The notes: generated by a model not told the origin, from the sequence alone. DNA of 10,304 bases from Cellulomonas sp. (GCA_031178805.1 JAPSIJ010000057.1:1-10304), one strand, 5' to 3'. Counted from the stretch's first letter, positions 1-6,165 are shown. Translations and numbers: made by a program.

Positions 1-839
1 GTCTGCGCCGTCTCCACCACGCCGCTCATCAGGGCGCGCAGCGAGTCCTGCGCCTCGTTCAGCGACCCGGCCATCCGGCCGAGCTCGTCACGGGAGTCCA
101 GGTCGACGGCCACGGTGAGGTCGCCCTCCCCCATGCTGCGCACGGTGCGCTGCACCCGCGCCAGGTCGCGGACGATCCGCCGCACCAGCACCACGCCGAG
201 CGCGGCGGCGAGCAGCGCGCCGACCACGCCGATGGTGATCATCTGCACCCGCGCCGCGGACGCCGCCGTGGCGCTGTCGGCGACGCCCTCCTGCGCCTGC
301 GCGGACACGGAGTCGGTGAGCGCCTGCAGCGCGTCGCCGATCTCCGTCGTCGTCCCGCGCACCTGCTCGGCGTACGCGTCGTGGTAGGCGACGGCGCCCT
401 CGTCGGCGAGGTCCTGCAGGTCCTCGGCCGCTCCCCGGTAGCGGGCGTAGGCGTCCTGCAGCGCGGCGTACGCGGCGTCGTCCAGCACGTACGGCTCGTA
501 CGCGGCGATGTTCTCGAGGGCGTCGGCGTCGAAGCCGGCCCGCTGCTCCGCGATCTCCGCGCGGTCCGCCTGCTCGACCATGCCGTACTCCAGCACGCGC
601 GACCGGCTGGCCTGGAACCACCGCTGGGTGTTCACCAGGTAGGTCTGCGGCTCGATCGCGTCCCGGCCCAGCCGCTCCACCGAGGACTCCAGCGTGCTCA
701 GCCGCGCGATGCCGAGCGCGGAGACGGCGACCACCACGAGCACCAGCACCGCGAGCACCGCACCGATCCGGGCGCCGATCGGCAGGTCGGACACGATGCG
801 GCGGGCGCGGGGCGCCGGGCGGGTACCGGGTGCGGGCAT
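1..839 (-). CDS. Methyl-accepting chemotaxis protein, N-terminal part (cut by left edge)
   Basis: This is a transmembrane chemoreceptor; the visible part is the sensing half, 279 residues from the ATG. A short basic tail (to about residue 18) precedes TM1 (about 21-44, rich in V/L/A). An extracytoplasmic helical region (about 48-197, probably a four-helix bundle) and TM2 (about 200-219) follow. A HAMP domain (about 219-272) contains MGEGDLTV and the DELGRMAGSLN pattern. The frame is still open at base 1, so the CheA/CheW-coupling hairpin lies outside the window. The start is supported by GGAGA at 845-849, 5 nt upstream. The gene diverges from the PQQ-propeller gene and has a sigma-28-like promoter (own entry). 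The ligand cannot be inferred. The extracytoplasmic region is rich in Tyr/Asp/Glu and differs from that of the second receptor in this window. The MCP assignment rests on the TM-HAMP architecture and is confident. Confidence 0.9.
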   Translation of the reverse strand, partial: MPAPGTRPAPRARRIVSDLPIGARIGAVLAVLVLVVVAVSALGIARLSTLESSVERLGRDAIEPQTYLVNTQRWFQASRSRVLEYGMVEQADRAEIAEQRAGFDADALENIAAYEPYVLDDAAYAALQDAYARYRGAAEDLQDLADEGAVAYHDAYAEQVRGTTTEIGDALQALTDSVSAQAQEGVADSATAASAARVQMITIGVVGALLAAALGVVLVRRIVRDLARVQRTVRSMGEGDLTVAVDLDSRDELGRMAGSLNEAQDSLRALMSGVVETAQ

Positions 840-900
840 GGCTGTCTCCATCCGTGGGCGGGGGGGTGAGCGGGCGCGCGTCCCTGCCGCCCACCCCGCC

Positions 901-949
901 GCATCGGCCGCGGGACCGGCACCGTGAGCACCCCCGGCGGGTGAAAGGT
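901..949 (-). promoter_or_regulatory. Sigma-28-like promoter plus upstream 12-bp box, chemoreceptor 1
   Basis: On the minus strand the order is ACCTTTCACCCG (949-938), 10 nt, TCA (927-925), 16 nt, GCCGATGC (908-901). GCCGAT matches the -10 core of FliA/SigD-type sigma-28 promoters (GCCGATAA). As I recall, TCA-N16-GCCGAA is the flagellar consensus described in Actinoplanes. The -10 lies about 60 nt from the ATG at 839. The same layout, with identical spacing, precedes the second chemoreceptor gene (4309-4357). Confidence 0.6.
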
Positions 950-1007
950 GTGACCAAGCGTCGGGCGCGGGTCGCGCGAACGGCCCGCGCGCGGGCGCGG
1001 TCCGCCC

Positions 1008-1013
1008 TACGGT
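1008..1013 (+). promoter_or_regulatory. Candidate -10 box (TACGGT) for a leaderless PQQ-propeller transcript
   Basis: TACGGT fits the TAnnnT form of actinobacterial -10 elements. It ends 6 nt before the GTG at 1020, so transcription would begin at or next to the start codon. No Shine-Dalgarno sequence is visible. I see no convincing -35. Confidence 0.35.
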
Positions 1014-1019
1014 GGCGGG

Positions 1020-2414
1020 GTGGCCGGGATGACGGAGGTCGAGCTCGACGAGGGCTCCGAGGACGCGGCCGTCGGCGGCCCGCGCCCGGACCGGGTGCCG
1101 GACGGGGACGCCGAGCAGGCGGACGCCGTCGCCGCGCGCCGCGCCGCCCTGCTCCGCGTCCTGCGCCGCGGCTGGCCGGTCGCGGTGCTCGTGCTGCTGG
1201 CGGTCGCGACCTGGCGGACGGCCGACGGGTACCGCCCGGCCCCGGACGCGGCGGCCCTGCGCACGACGCCGGGCGTGCTGGGCGCGGCCGTGGAACCCCC
1301 GCTGACGGCCGAGCCGTGGGTCGGCGGTGCCTCGGTGGACGTGCTGTGGAGCGGCGTGGTCACCGCGGACGGGCGGCTGGCGGGTCTGGTCGGCGGCGAC
1401 GACGAGGCAGGGACCCGGTCCGTCGTCCTCGTCGACCCCCGCACCGGCGCCGAGGTGTGGCGGACGCCCGTGGCGAGCCACGACGGCGCGCAGGGCAGTG
1501 TCGCCACCACGTGCTCCGGCGACCGTGACCCGGCGCGGGTGGTGTGGTGCGCGGTGGCCACGGCCCCGTCCGAGGGCGCTGCGGTGACCACGTCCGTGAC
1601 CGCCGTGGACGCCGGTACCGGTAAACCGGTCGTCGACCGGGTGCTGCCCAGCGGGACGTCCGCAGTCGTCGCCGGGGACACGCTGGTGCTGGTCGCGGCC
1701 GAGGCAGGCGGGCTGGAGCTGGTCGGCACCGGTCTCGCCGACGGCGCCGAACGCTGGACGACCCGGGTCGACGGCCTCCGCCGACTCGACCGGAACGCGC
1801 TCGGTTTCCCGGTCACCGCCGTGCGCGGCCACCTGCTGGTCCGGGACGGCAACCGCTCCTGGTCGGTGGACCCGGTCGACGGCCGCGGCACGGCGCTGAC
1901 CAGCGGCGTGCCGACGGCGATCGAACCGGACGACGGCAGTGTGCCGGAGGTCGAGGTGCTCACCATGGACGACGGGACGCCCGGCGGCCGGCTGCGCGGC
2001 GTGGACGGCCGCACCGGCGACCTGCTGTGGGACGGCCCGGCCCGCGAGGACCTCTCCGGCGGCCTGATGCTGCTCGACGGCGTGCTCTACGGCGCGGACG
2101 GCACGTCCGTCTGGGCGGTGGACGCCCGGACCGGCGCGGACCTGTGGCGCACCCCGGCCGCGACGACGGGCGCGCTGCGGGCACCCCTGGTCACGGACGG
2201 CGAGGTGGTCCTGCGCACCGAGAGCCCGACCGGCACCGAGCCGGCCGCCGGGGACACCGCCGACCCGGACGACGCCCCGGTGCTGGCCGCGTACCGGCTG
2301 CGCGACGGGGCGCGGGTGTGGGAGGCCCCGCTGCCGGACGGCGTCCAGGAGGTGCGGGCCACCGGCGGGGTGCTGCTCGGCCTCGGCGGGACCGGCGTGG
2401 CGACGCTCGGCTGA
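1020..2414 (+). CDS. Membrane-anchored PQQ-binding-like beta-propeller repeat protein
   Basis: The 464-residue protein has an acidic cytoplasmic tail (1-38), a basic stretch RRAALLRVLRR (40-50), and one hydrophobic segment (about 51-65). A long extracytoplasmic domain follows; the basic residues before the segment predict N-in/C-out topology. The domain holds repeated blade motifs of the x-VD-x-R-TG-x-x-x-W-R type. The clearest are at about 135-151 (VDPRTGAEVWRTP), 326-339 (VDGRTGDLLW), 364-380 (VDARTGADLWRTP) and 422-438 (RLRDGARVWEAPL), with weaker ones near 194-207 and 238-250. This fits a PQQ/WD-like propeller. Such actinobacterial proteins are usually not enzymes, and no PQQ ligands are assignable. 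Cys165 and Cys177 could form a disulfide outside the cell. The start is GTG at 1020 (probably leaderless); ATG at 1029 is an alternative three codons later. The stop lies 10 nt before a strong terminator hairpin. The role is unknown; scaffold or envelope-assembly functions are possible. Confidence 0.82.
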   Translation: MAGMTEVELDEGSEDAAVGGPRPDRVPDGDAEQADAVAARRAALLRVLRRGWPVAVLVLLAVATWRTADGYRPAPDAAALRTTPGVLGAAVEPPLTAEPWVGGASVDVLWSGVVTADGRLAGLVGGDDEAGTRSVVLVDPRTGAEVWRTPVASHDGAQGSVATTCSGDRDPARVVWCAVATAPSEGAAVTTSVTAVDAGTGKPVVDRVLPSGTSAVVAGDTLVLVAAEAGGLELVGTGLADGAERWTTRVDGLRRLDRNALGFPVTAVRGHLLVRDGNRSWSVDPVDGRGTALTSGVPTAIEPDDGSVPEVEVLTMDDGTPGGRLRGVDGRTGDLLWDGPAREDLSGGLMLLDGVLYGADGTSVWAVDARTGADLWRTPAATTGALRAPLVTDGEVVLRTESPTGTEPAAGDTADPDDAPVLAAYRLRDGARVWEAPLPDGVQEVRATGGVLLGLGGTGVATLG

Positions 2415-2424
2415 GGGCGCACGA

Positions 2425-2460
2425 CGAGGCCCCCGGTCGACGTGTCGACCGGGGGCCTCG
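2425..2460. terminator. Perfect 17-bp inverted repeat, bidirectional terminator
   Basis: The left arm 2425-2441 and right arm 2444-2460 are perfectly complementary around a 2-nt centre (GT). In RNA the loop would open to 4-6 nt. The repeat begins 10 nt after the propeller gene stop and ends 5 nt before the 3' end of tRNA-Lys on the other strand, so it can end transcription from both sides. No T-run is present, as is common in high-GC actinobacteria. Confidence 0.85.
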
Positions 2461-2465
2461 GCTGG

Positions 2466-2538
<73 letters not shown>

Positions 2539-2548
2539 GCGGTGGGGA

Positions 2549-2554
2549 ACGCTA
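2549..2554 (-). promoter_or_regulatory. Candidate -10 (TAGCGT) of tRNA-Lys copy 1
   Basis: On the minus strand TAGCGT lies 11-16 nt upstream of the mature tRNA 5' end, inside a flank that is almost the same in both copies (GGTGCTAGCGTTC...). Conservation of this box when the downstream flanks have diverged supports a promoter. The -35 is not clear. Confidence 0.5.
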
Positions 2555-2620
2555 GCACCCGTCCCCCGCCCGGCACGACCTGCCGGCCGCGTCGGTGCCC
2601 GGTGCCCCGCGCGGGCGTCC

Positions 2621-2643
2621 CGGACGACGAGGACCCCCGTCCG
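2621..2643 (-). terminator. Weak hairpin downstream of tRNA-Lys copy 2
   Basis: CGGACG (2621-2626) and CGTCCG (2638-2643) can pair across an 11-nt loop between the two tRNA genes. The stem is short and lacks a T-tract. It is the only candidate terminator for copy 2; otherwise copy 2 may be co-transcribed into copy 1. Confidence 0.25.
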
Positions 2644-2667
2644 CTGCCGGTCGAGGGCCCTGCGCTG

Positions 2668-2740
<73 letters not shown>

Positions 2741-2750
2741 GCGGTTGAGA

Positions 2751-2756
2751 ACGCTA
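2751..2756 (-). promoter_or_regulatory. Candidate -10 (TAGCGT) of tRNA-Lys copy 2
   Basis: The TAGCGT box sits in exactly the same place (11-16 nt upstream) as for copy 1. TTGGCC lies 19 nt further upstream (2776-2781) and could be a poor -35; it is not conserved at copy 1. Confidence 0.5.
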
Positions 2757-2763
2757 GCACCGC

Positions 2764-2805
2764 CCGGCCGCCGGGGGCCAATCGGACGGGCTCCTCAGCG
2801 GCCGG
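2764..2805 (-). terminator. Inverted repeat downstream of the small Asp/Ala-rich gene
   Basis: CCGGCCGC (2764-2771) and GCGGCCGG (2798-2805) form an 8-bp GC-only inverted repeat with a 26-nt loop. It lies between the stop at 2818 and the tRNA promoter. It could end transcription of the small gene, but the long loop and GC background make it uncertain. Confidence 0.3.
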
Positions 2806-2817
2806 TCGTGGTGCAGG

Positions 2818-3168
2818 TCACGCCGGTCGCGGGTCGGCCGCCGCGTCGGGGTCCACGGGGACCGCGTCCTCGGCCCGCGCGGGCCCGTCCCCGGGGGCGG
2901 GCCCGTCGTCGCCCTCGGCCCACCAGGCGTCCTCGGGCAGCCCCTCGGCGGCCAGGATCGCGGCGGAGCGGGGCTCGGCCACGGCGAGGTCGGCCAGCAG
3001 GGTGAGCGGCACGTGCTCGGCGAGCAGGCCCATCACCACGGCGGGGTCCCCGGCCGGCACGACGGCGTCGCCGGCGGGCCCCGCCGGCGCGCTCTCCTGC
3101 TGGTCGCCGTCCGGCTGGCGCGGCCCGTCCTCGCCCCGCCCGGCCGTCGTCGCGTCGTCGTCCCTCAC
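2818..3168 (-). CDS. Small Asp/Ala/Pro-rich protein of unknown function
   Basis: This 116-residue protein is not assigned to a named family. It has low-complexity acidic and Ala/Pro-rich tails (1-40 and about 84-116). Between them is a compact, well-formed core at 41-83 (DPAVVMGLLAEHVPLTLLAD, then AAILAAEGLPEDAWW). The core would form amphipathic helices ending in a Trp pair and resembles small uncharacterised proteins I associate with Cellulomonas relatives. The chosen start is GTG (3168-3166), which has GGGGAG at 3174-3179, 5 nt upstream. A longer frame to ATG at 3228 lacks a ribosome site. No signal peptide or membrane segment is visible, so it is probably cytosolic. It lies downstream of groES on the same strand but is separated from it by a hairpin, so it is probably expressed separately. 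Confidence 0.7.
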   Translation of the reverse strand: MRDDDATTAGRGEDGPRQPDGDQQESAPAGPAGDAVVPAGDPAVVMGLLAEHVPLTLLADLAVAEPRSAAILAAEGLPEDAWWAEGDDGPAPGDGPARAEDAVPVDPDAAADPRPA

Positions 3169-3230
3169 GGCCACTCCCCACGTCGTCCCTGGTCGCTCAT
3201 GGGACCACCCGGCCGAGAGGCGGCGCAACC

Positions 3231-3269
3231 GAGCACGCCGAGGGCGAACGCGCCGCTCTCAGCGTGCTC
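3231..3269 (-). terminator. Stem-loop directly after the groES-like stop
   Basis: GAGCACGC (3231-3238) pairs perfectly with GCGTGCTC (3262-3269). Inside, GAG/CTC and GGCG/CGCC can extend the stem to an AACG loop, with small internal loops. The repeat touches the stop codon at 3270-3272, as expected for a terminator of the groES-like gene. Confidence 0.6.
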
Positions 3270-3632
3270 TCAGAGGTACAGGCCGGTGCCCTGCCCGCCG
3301 TCGCGGGGCTCCGCCACGGCGTGCACGTCCTTCTCGCGCAGCAGCAGGTAGGTGTCCGCCTCCAGCTCGACCTCGGCGCGCTCGTCGGGGTCGAACAGCA
3401 CCCGGTCCCCCACGGTGACCTGCCGCACGTGCTGCCCCACGGCGACGACGGCGCCCCAGGTCAGCCGCTTGCCGACGGCCGCGGTCGCCGGGATGACGAT
3501 GCCCGCGGAGGACCGCCGCTCGGCGGCGTCGCCGTCCAGGTGCACCAGGAGGCGGTCGTTGAGCATCCGGATCGGCAGCTCGGGGCGGGACGCGGGGCGG
3601 GACGCGGCGGGCGGGGTCTCGGGGCTGCTCAC
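3270..3632 (-). CDS. GroES-like co-chaperonin, stand-alone
   Basis: The 120-residue protein has a GroES fold. The core begins at about residue 20 (PIRMLNDRLLVHLDGD). The mobile-loop region is at about 36-50 (AAERRSSAGIVIPAT) and keeps the hydrophobic IVI tripeptide that in GroES contacts GroEL. Strands VGKRLTWGAVVAVG and VTVGDRVLFDP follow, and the C-terminal YLLLREKDVHAVAE corresponds to the YLIMxExDILAIVE end of GroES. Canonical GroES is about 97 residues; this one has an extra Ser/Pro-rich N-terminus of about 19 residues and a Gly-rich C-terminal tail of about 10. No groEL is adjacent. GTG at 3632 is chosen because a TACCGT box lies 7 nt upstream and no Shine-Dalgarno is seen. It may be a second, divergent GroES rather than the main one. 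The gene is divergent from bcp. Confidence 0.82.
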   Translation of the reverse strand: MSSPETPPAASRPASRPELPIRMLNDRLLVHLDGDAAERRSSAGIVIPATAAVGKRLTWGAVVAVGQHVRQVTVGDRVLFDPDERAEVELEADTYLLLREKDVHAVAEPRDGGQGTGLYL

Positions 3633-3639
3633 CCGGCAG

Positions 3640-3645
3640 ACGGTA
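3640..3645 (-). promoter_or_regulatory. Candidate -10 (TACCGT) for a leaderless groES-like transcript
   Basis: On the minus strand TACCGT (TAnnnT) is followed by 7 nt and then the GTG start at 3632. This is the spacing expected if the transcript starts at the codon. The -35 is weak. Confidence 0.35.
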
Positions 3646-3659
3646 CCGCGCGCGCGTCG

Positions 3660-3665
3660 TACGCT
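3660..3665 (+). promoter_or_regulatory. Candidate -10 (TACGCT) for bcp
   Basis: TACGCT lies 55 nt upstream of the bcp ATG in the 88-nt divergent spacer, back to back with the groES-like box. It fits TAnnnT, but I see no good -35. Confidence 0.3.
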
Positions 3666-3720
3666 GACGGCGCCCGTCCCGCCGCGTCCGCGGCACCGCC
3701 CCGCACCCGCAGGAGAGCCC

Positions 3721-4188
3721 ATGCCCCGCCTCGCCGTCGGCGACGCCGCCCCCGACTTCACGCTCCCGACGGCCGACGGCGGCTCGGTGACGCTGTCGGA
3801 CCTGCGCGGCGAGCACGTGGTCGTGTACTTCTACCCGGCCGCCGGCACGCCGGGCTGCACGAAGCAGGCGTGCGACTTCCGCGACTCGCTGGCGTCGCTG
3901 CAGGGGCACGGCTACCGCGTCGTGGGCGTCTCCCCCGACGGCGTCGAGAAGCTGGCGGCGTTCGCCCGCGACGAGGAGCTGACCTTCCCGCTGGCCTCCG
4001 ACCCGGACAAGGCCGTGCTGACGGCGTGGGGCGCCTGGGGCGAGAAGACGAACTACGGCCGCACGGTGACCGGCGTGATCCGGTCCACCGTGGTCGTCGC
4101 GCCCGACGGCACGGTGGAGCTGGCGCAGTACAACGTCAAGGCGACCGGGCACGTCGCCAAGCTGCGGCGCGACCTCGGCATCGACTGA
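3721..4188 (+). CDS. bcp: Thioredoxin-dependent peroxiredoxin, BCP/PrxQ type
   Basis: This is a peroxidase that reduces hydrogen peroxide and organic hydroperoxides in the cytosol using thioredoxin as reductant. Its 155 residues match the usual BCP length. The AhpC/TSA fold starts with VGDAAPDFTLPTADG (6-20). The active-site block is YFYPAAGTPGCTKQACDFRD, with peroxidatic Cys46 in TPGCT and resolving Cys51 five residues later, the PrxQ arrangement; Thr43 is in place. The GVIRSTVVVAPDG stretch supplies the conserved Arg. The start ATG has AGGAGAG at 3711-3717. A thioredoxin gene lies about 2 kb downstream and could be its electron donor, though they are not an operon. The 3' end runs into a hairpin before tRNA-Leu. 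Confidence 0.95.
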   Translation: MPRLAVGDAAPDFTLPTADGGSVTLSDLRGEHVVVYFYPAAGTPGCTKQACDFRDSLASLQGHGYRVVGVSPDGVEKLAAFARDEELTFPLASDPDKAVLTAWGAWGEKTNYGRTVTGVIRSTVVVAPDGTVELAQYNVKATGHVAKLRRDLGID

Positions 4189-4195
4189 CCCGGCG

Positions 4196-4220
4196 CCCGG
4201 CCGTCCCTCGGGCGGCCGGG
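4196..4220 (+). terminator. GC-rich hairpin after bcp
   Basis: CCCGGCCG (4196-4203) pairs with CGGCCGGG (4213-4220) around a 9-nt loop, 7 nt after the bcp stop and 6 nt before tRNA-Leu. It is a likely factor-independent stop without a T-run. Confidence 0.55.
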
Positions 4221-4226
4221 TCCCCG

Positions 4227-4309
4227 GCGGGAGTGGTGAAACGGCAGCCACGCCAGGTTTAGGTCCTGGTGCCCGAGAGGGCGTGCGGGTTCGAGTCCCG
4301 CCTCCCGCA
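4227..4309 (+). tRNA. tRNA-Leu (anticodon UAG)
   Basis: This is an 83-nt class II tRNA. The acceptor is GCGGGAG/CTCCCGC with discriminator A at 4309. The anticodon stem CCAGG/CCTGG encloses the loop TTTAGGT, so the anticodon is TAG (4260-4262), reading CUA and probably other CUN codons. A long variable arm (GTGCCCGAGAGGGCGT) and T arm GCGGG-TTCGAGT-CCCGC follow. CCA is not fully encoded (ACC then T). Its last base begins the 12-bp box of the next gene's promoter. Confidence 0.97.
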
Positions 4310-4357
4310 CCTTTCACCCGGGTGCGTCGCTCATCACCCGGTTGCGCCTGCCGATCG
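4309..4357 (+). promoter_or_regulatory. Sigma-28-like promoter plus upstream 12-bp box, chemoreceptor 2
   Basis: The order is ACCTTTCACCCG (4309-4320), 10 nt, TCA (4331-4333), 16 nt, GCCGATCG (4350-4357). This is the same 49-bp layout as upstream of the first receptor, with identical spacings. The -10 is about 127 nt upstream of the ATG, giving a leader of roughly 120 nt. The box overlaps the 3' end of tRNA-Leu and is partly palindromic (CACCCGGGTG, 4315-4324). Confidence 0.6.
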
Positions 4358-4397
4358 CGCACCGTCCGGGTGAGGCGCCGCTCGTCCCCTCAGGCAA

Positions 4398-4421
4398 CGA
4401 CCCCGGTGAACGACCGGGTCG
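4398..4421 (+). other. Hairpin in the leader of chemoreceptor 2
   Basis: CGACCCCGGT (4398-4407) and ACCGGGTCG (4413-4421) pair with one bulged C around a GAACG loop. It lies between the sigma-28-like promoter and the ATG, so it would be in the 5' untranslated RNA. It could affect RNA stability or be chance in GC-rich DNA. Confidence 0.35.
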
Positions 4422-4484
4422 GGCGGGACGCGACGCGTCCTGCGCGGGCGACGGCGGCTGCGGCGGTACGACGAGAGGCCGGGC

Positions 4485-6137
4485 ATGACGGCGACGACGG
4501 ACGACCGGACGGGCAGCACGCGACGGGGAGGGCTGGGCGTCGTGCCGCAGCCCCGCCGGTCGCCGGGCGCGGGGAGCCCGCCGCCCGCGGCGCGCCCGCG
4601 GCGGGGCCTGGGGTTCACCGGCAAGATCCTGCTCACGGTCAGCGCGGCGCTGGCGATGACGCTCGTGCTGGGGGTGGTCGCGATCCTGGCGCTGCGGTCC
4701 AGCACCGCGATGACGCAGGAGCTGGCCGACCAGCACGTGACCGGCATGACGCTGGCCAGCGGCGTCCGCTCGGAGCTGGGCGCGGCGCAGCGGCTCGGCG
4801 GCGAGATGCGCACGGCCGAGGAGCGCGGGGACCCGTTCAAGGCCGAGGGCCTGTCGGCGGACCGGGACGCGGCGGCGGACGCCGCCCTCGCCCGGCACGC
4901 CGAGTACCTGGCGCTGCCCGGGCTGGGCGAGGAGCAGCGGGTCGCCGCGGAGGCGGTGAGCGCGGCGCTGACCACGTTCCGCGGGCTGCCCGGGTCGAGC
5001 ATCGGCTCGGACACCGCGGCGCAGGTCGCGGCGGACCGGCTCGACGACCTGATCGCGGCGGAGGCCGCGGCGGCCGGCCGGGCCGAGCAGGAGGCGCGCA
5101 CGGCGGGCGGCCGCAGCGTGCTGGTGGTGCTGGTCGCGCTGGTCGTCGCCGCCGTGGTGCCGACCGTGGTGGGCGTCGTGGTGGCGCGCCGGCTCAGCCG
5201 CCGGCTCGACCGGGTGGCCGCCGCGGCGCAGGCGCTGGCGGGCGGCGACCTCACCGTCCGCAGCGAGGTGACGGGCGCGGACGAGATCGGCCGGACCGCG
5301 ACCGCCCTCGACACGGCCACCGCCGCCCTGCGGGAGACGGTCGCCGGCATCTCCGCGACGGCCCGCACGGTGGCGGACGCCGCCGGGCGGCTGGACCTGT
5401 CCGCGCAGCAGGTGGTCGCCGGGGCCGACCGCACCTCCGACCAGGCGGGCGTGGTCGCGTCCGCCGCGGAGCAGGTGAACCGCGACGTGCAGACGGTGGC
5501 CGCCGGCGCGGAGGAGATGGGCGCCTCCATCCGGGAGATCGCGCGGAACGCCGCGGAGGCCGCGCAGGTGGCCGCCCGCGCCACCGAGGCGGCCGCCGTG
5601 ACGAACGACCAGGTCGCGCGGCTCGGCGCCTCGTCGGCCGAGATCGGCAACGTGGTGAAGGTCATCACGAGCATCGCCGAGCAGACGAACCTGCTCGCGC
5701 TGAACGCGACCATCGAGGCCGCCCGGGCCGGCGAGGCGGGCAAGGGGTTCGCGGTCGTCGCCGGGGAGGTCAAGGAGCTCGCCCAGGAGACGGCCAAGGC
5801 CACGGAGGACATCGCCCGCCGGGTGGAGGCCATCCAGGCCGACACCGAGGGCGCGGTGGCGGCGATCGGCGAGATCGGGCAGGTGATCGCCCGGATCGAC
5901 GACTACCAGACCACCATCGCCTCCGCCGTGGAGGAGCAGACGGCCACCACCACCGAGATGTCCCGGTCCGTCGCGGACGCCGCCACGGGGTCCGGCGAGA
6001 TCGCCGGCACCATCACCGGGGTCGCGGGCGCGGCGGCGAGCAGCACCGAGGTGATCGGCCGGATGAGCGCCGAGATCGCCGAGCTCGCCCGCGAGGCCGA
6101 GGACCTGCGCACCCGCGTGGCGCAGTTCCGGCACTGA
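4485..6137 (+). CDS. Methyl-accepting chemotaxis protein, complete
   Basis: This is a 550-residue chemoreceptor that senses outside the cell and controls CheA through CheW. A Pro/Arg-rich cytoplasmic tail of about 44 residues is unusually long. TM1 is at about 46-70 and a mostly helical, Ala/Glu-rich extracytoplasmic domain at about 71-209. TM2 is at about 210-234 and HAMP at about 233-287 (LAGGDLTVRSEVTGADEIGRTATALD). The signalling coiled coil runs from about 300 to 550. The hairpin tip carries the family signature at 399-422 (EQTNLLALNATIEAARAGE, then AGKGF). The protein ends VAQFRH with no CheR/CheB-tethering pentapeptide (NWETF type). ATG is supported by GAGAGG at 4473-4478. It has its own sigma-28-like promoter and a strong terminator, so it is monocistronic. 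No che or flagellar genes lie within the window. The ligand is unknown. Confidence 0.96.
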   Translation: MTATTDDRTGSTRRGGLGVVPQPRRSPGAGSPPPAARPRRGLGFTGKILLTVSAALAMTLVLGVVAILALRSSTAMTQELADQHVTGMTLASGVRSELGAAQRLGGEMRTAEERGDPFKAEGLSADRDAAADAALARHAEYLALPGLGEEQRVAAEAVSAALTTFRGLPGSSIGSDTAAQVAADRLDDLIAAEAAAAGRAEQEARTAGGRSVLVVLVALVVAAVVPTVVGVVVARRLSRRLDRVAAAAQALAGGDLTVRSEVTGADEIGRTATALDTATAALRETVAGISATARTVADAAGRLDLSAQQVVAGADRTSDQAGVVASAAEQVNRDVQTVAAGAEEMGASIREIARNAAEAAQVAARATEAAAVTNDQVARLGASSAEIGNVVKVITSIAEQTNLLALNATIEAARAGEAGKGFAVVAGEVKELAQETAKATEDIARRVEAIQADTEGAVAAIGEIGQVIARIDDYQTTIASAVEEQTATTTEMSRSVADAATGSGEIAGTITGVAGAAASSTEVIGRMSAEIAELAREAEDLRTRVAQFRH

Positions 6138-6165
6138 GGAGCACGGGGCACCGGTCCCCGGGACG

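Noticed and set aside
88..957. Long minus-strand open frame of Arg/Gly/Ala-rich residues
   Set aside because: It is out of frame with the chemoreceptor gene at 1-839 that has TM and HAMP features. Its composition is that of a GC-bias shadow.
2421..2460. Inverted repeats at 2425-2460 and 6166-6206 as IS ends or a CRISPR remnant
   Set aside because: Each is a single compact hairpin between gene ends, with no transposase, target duplication or spacer pattern. A terminator explains them better.
3165..3200. 11-codon minus-strand reading frame (MSDQGRRGEWP) whose TGA overlaps the GTG start of the small gene as GTGA
   Set aside because: The arrangement looks like a coupled leader peptide, but there is no ribosome site before its ATG and such short frames are common by chance.
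4227..4320. tRNA-Leu 3' end as an integration (att) site
   Set aside because: No integrase, no second copy of the tRNA end, and no composition change in the window.
4314..6134. 606-residue open frame antisense to chemoreceptor 2
   Set aside because: No recognisable domain and low-complexity Arg/Gly/Ala/His composition. The plus strand carries a complete MCP with its signature hairpin.
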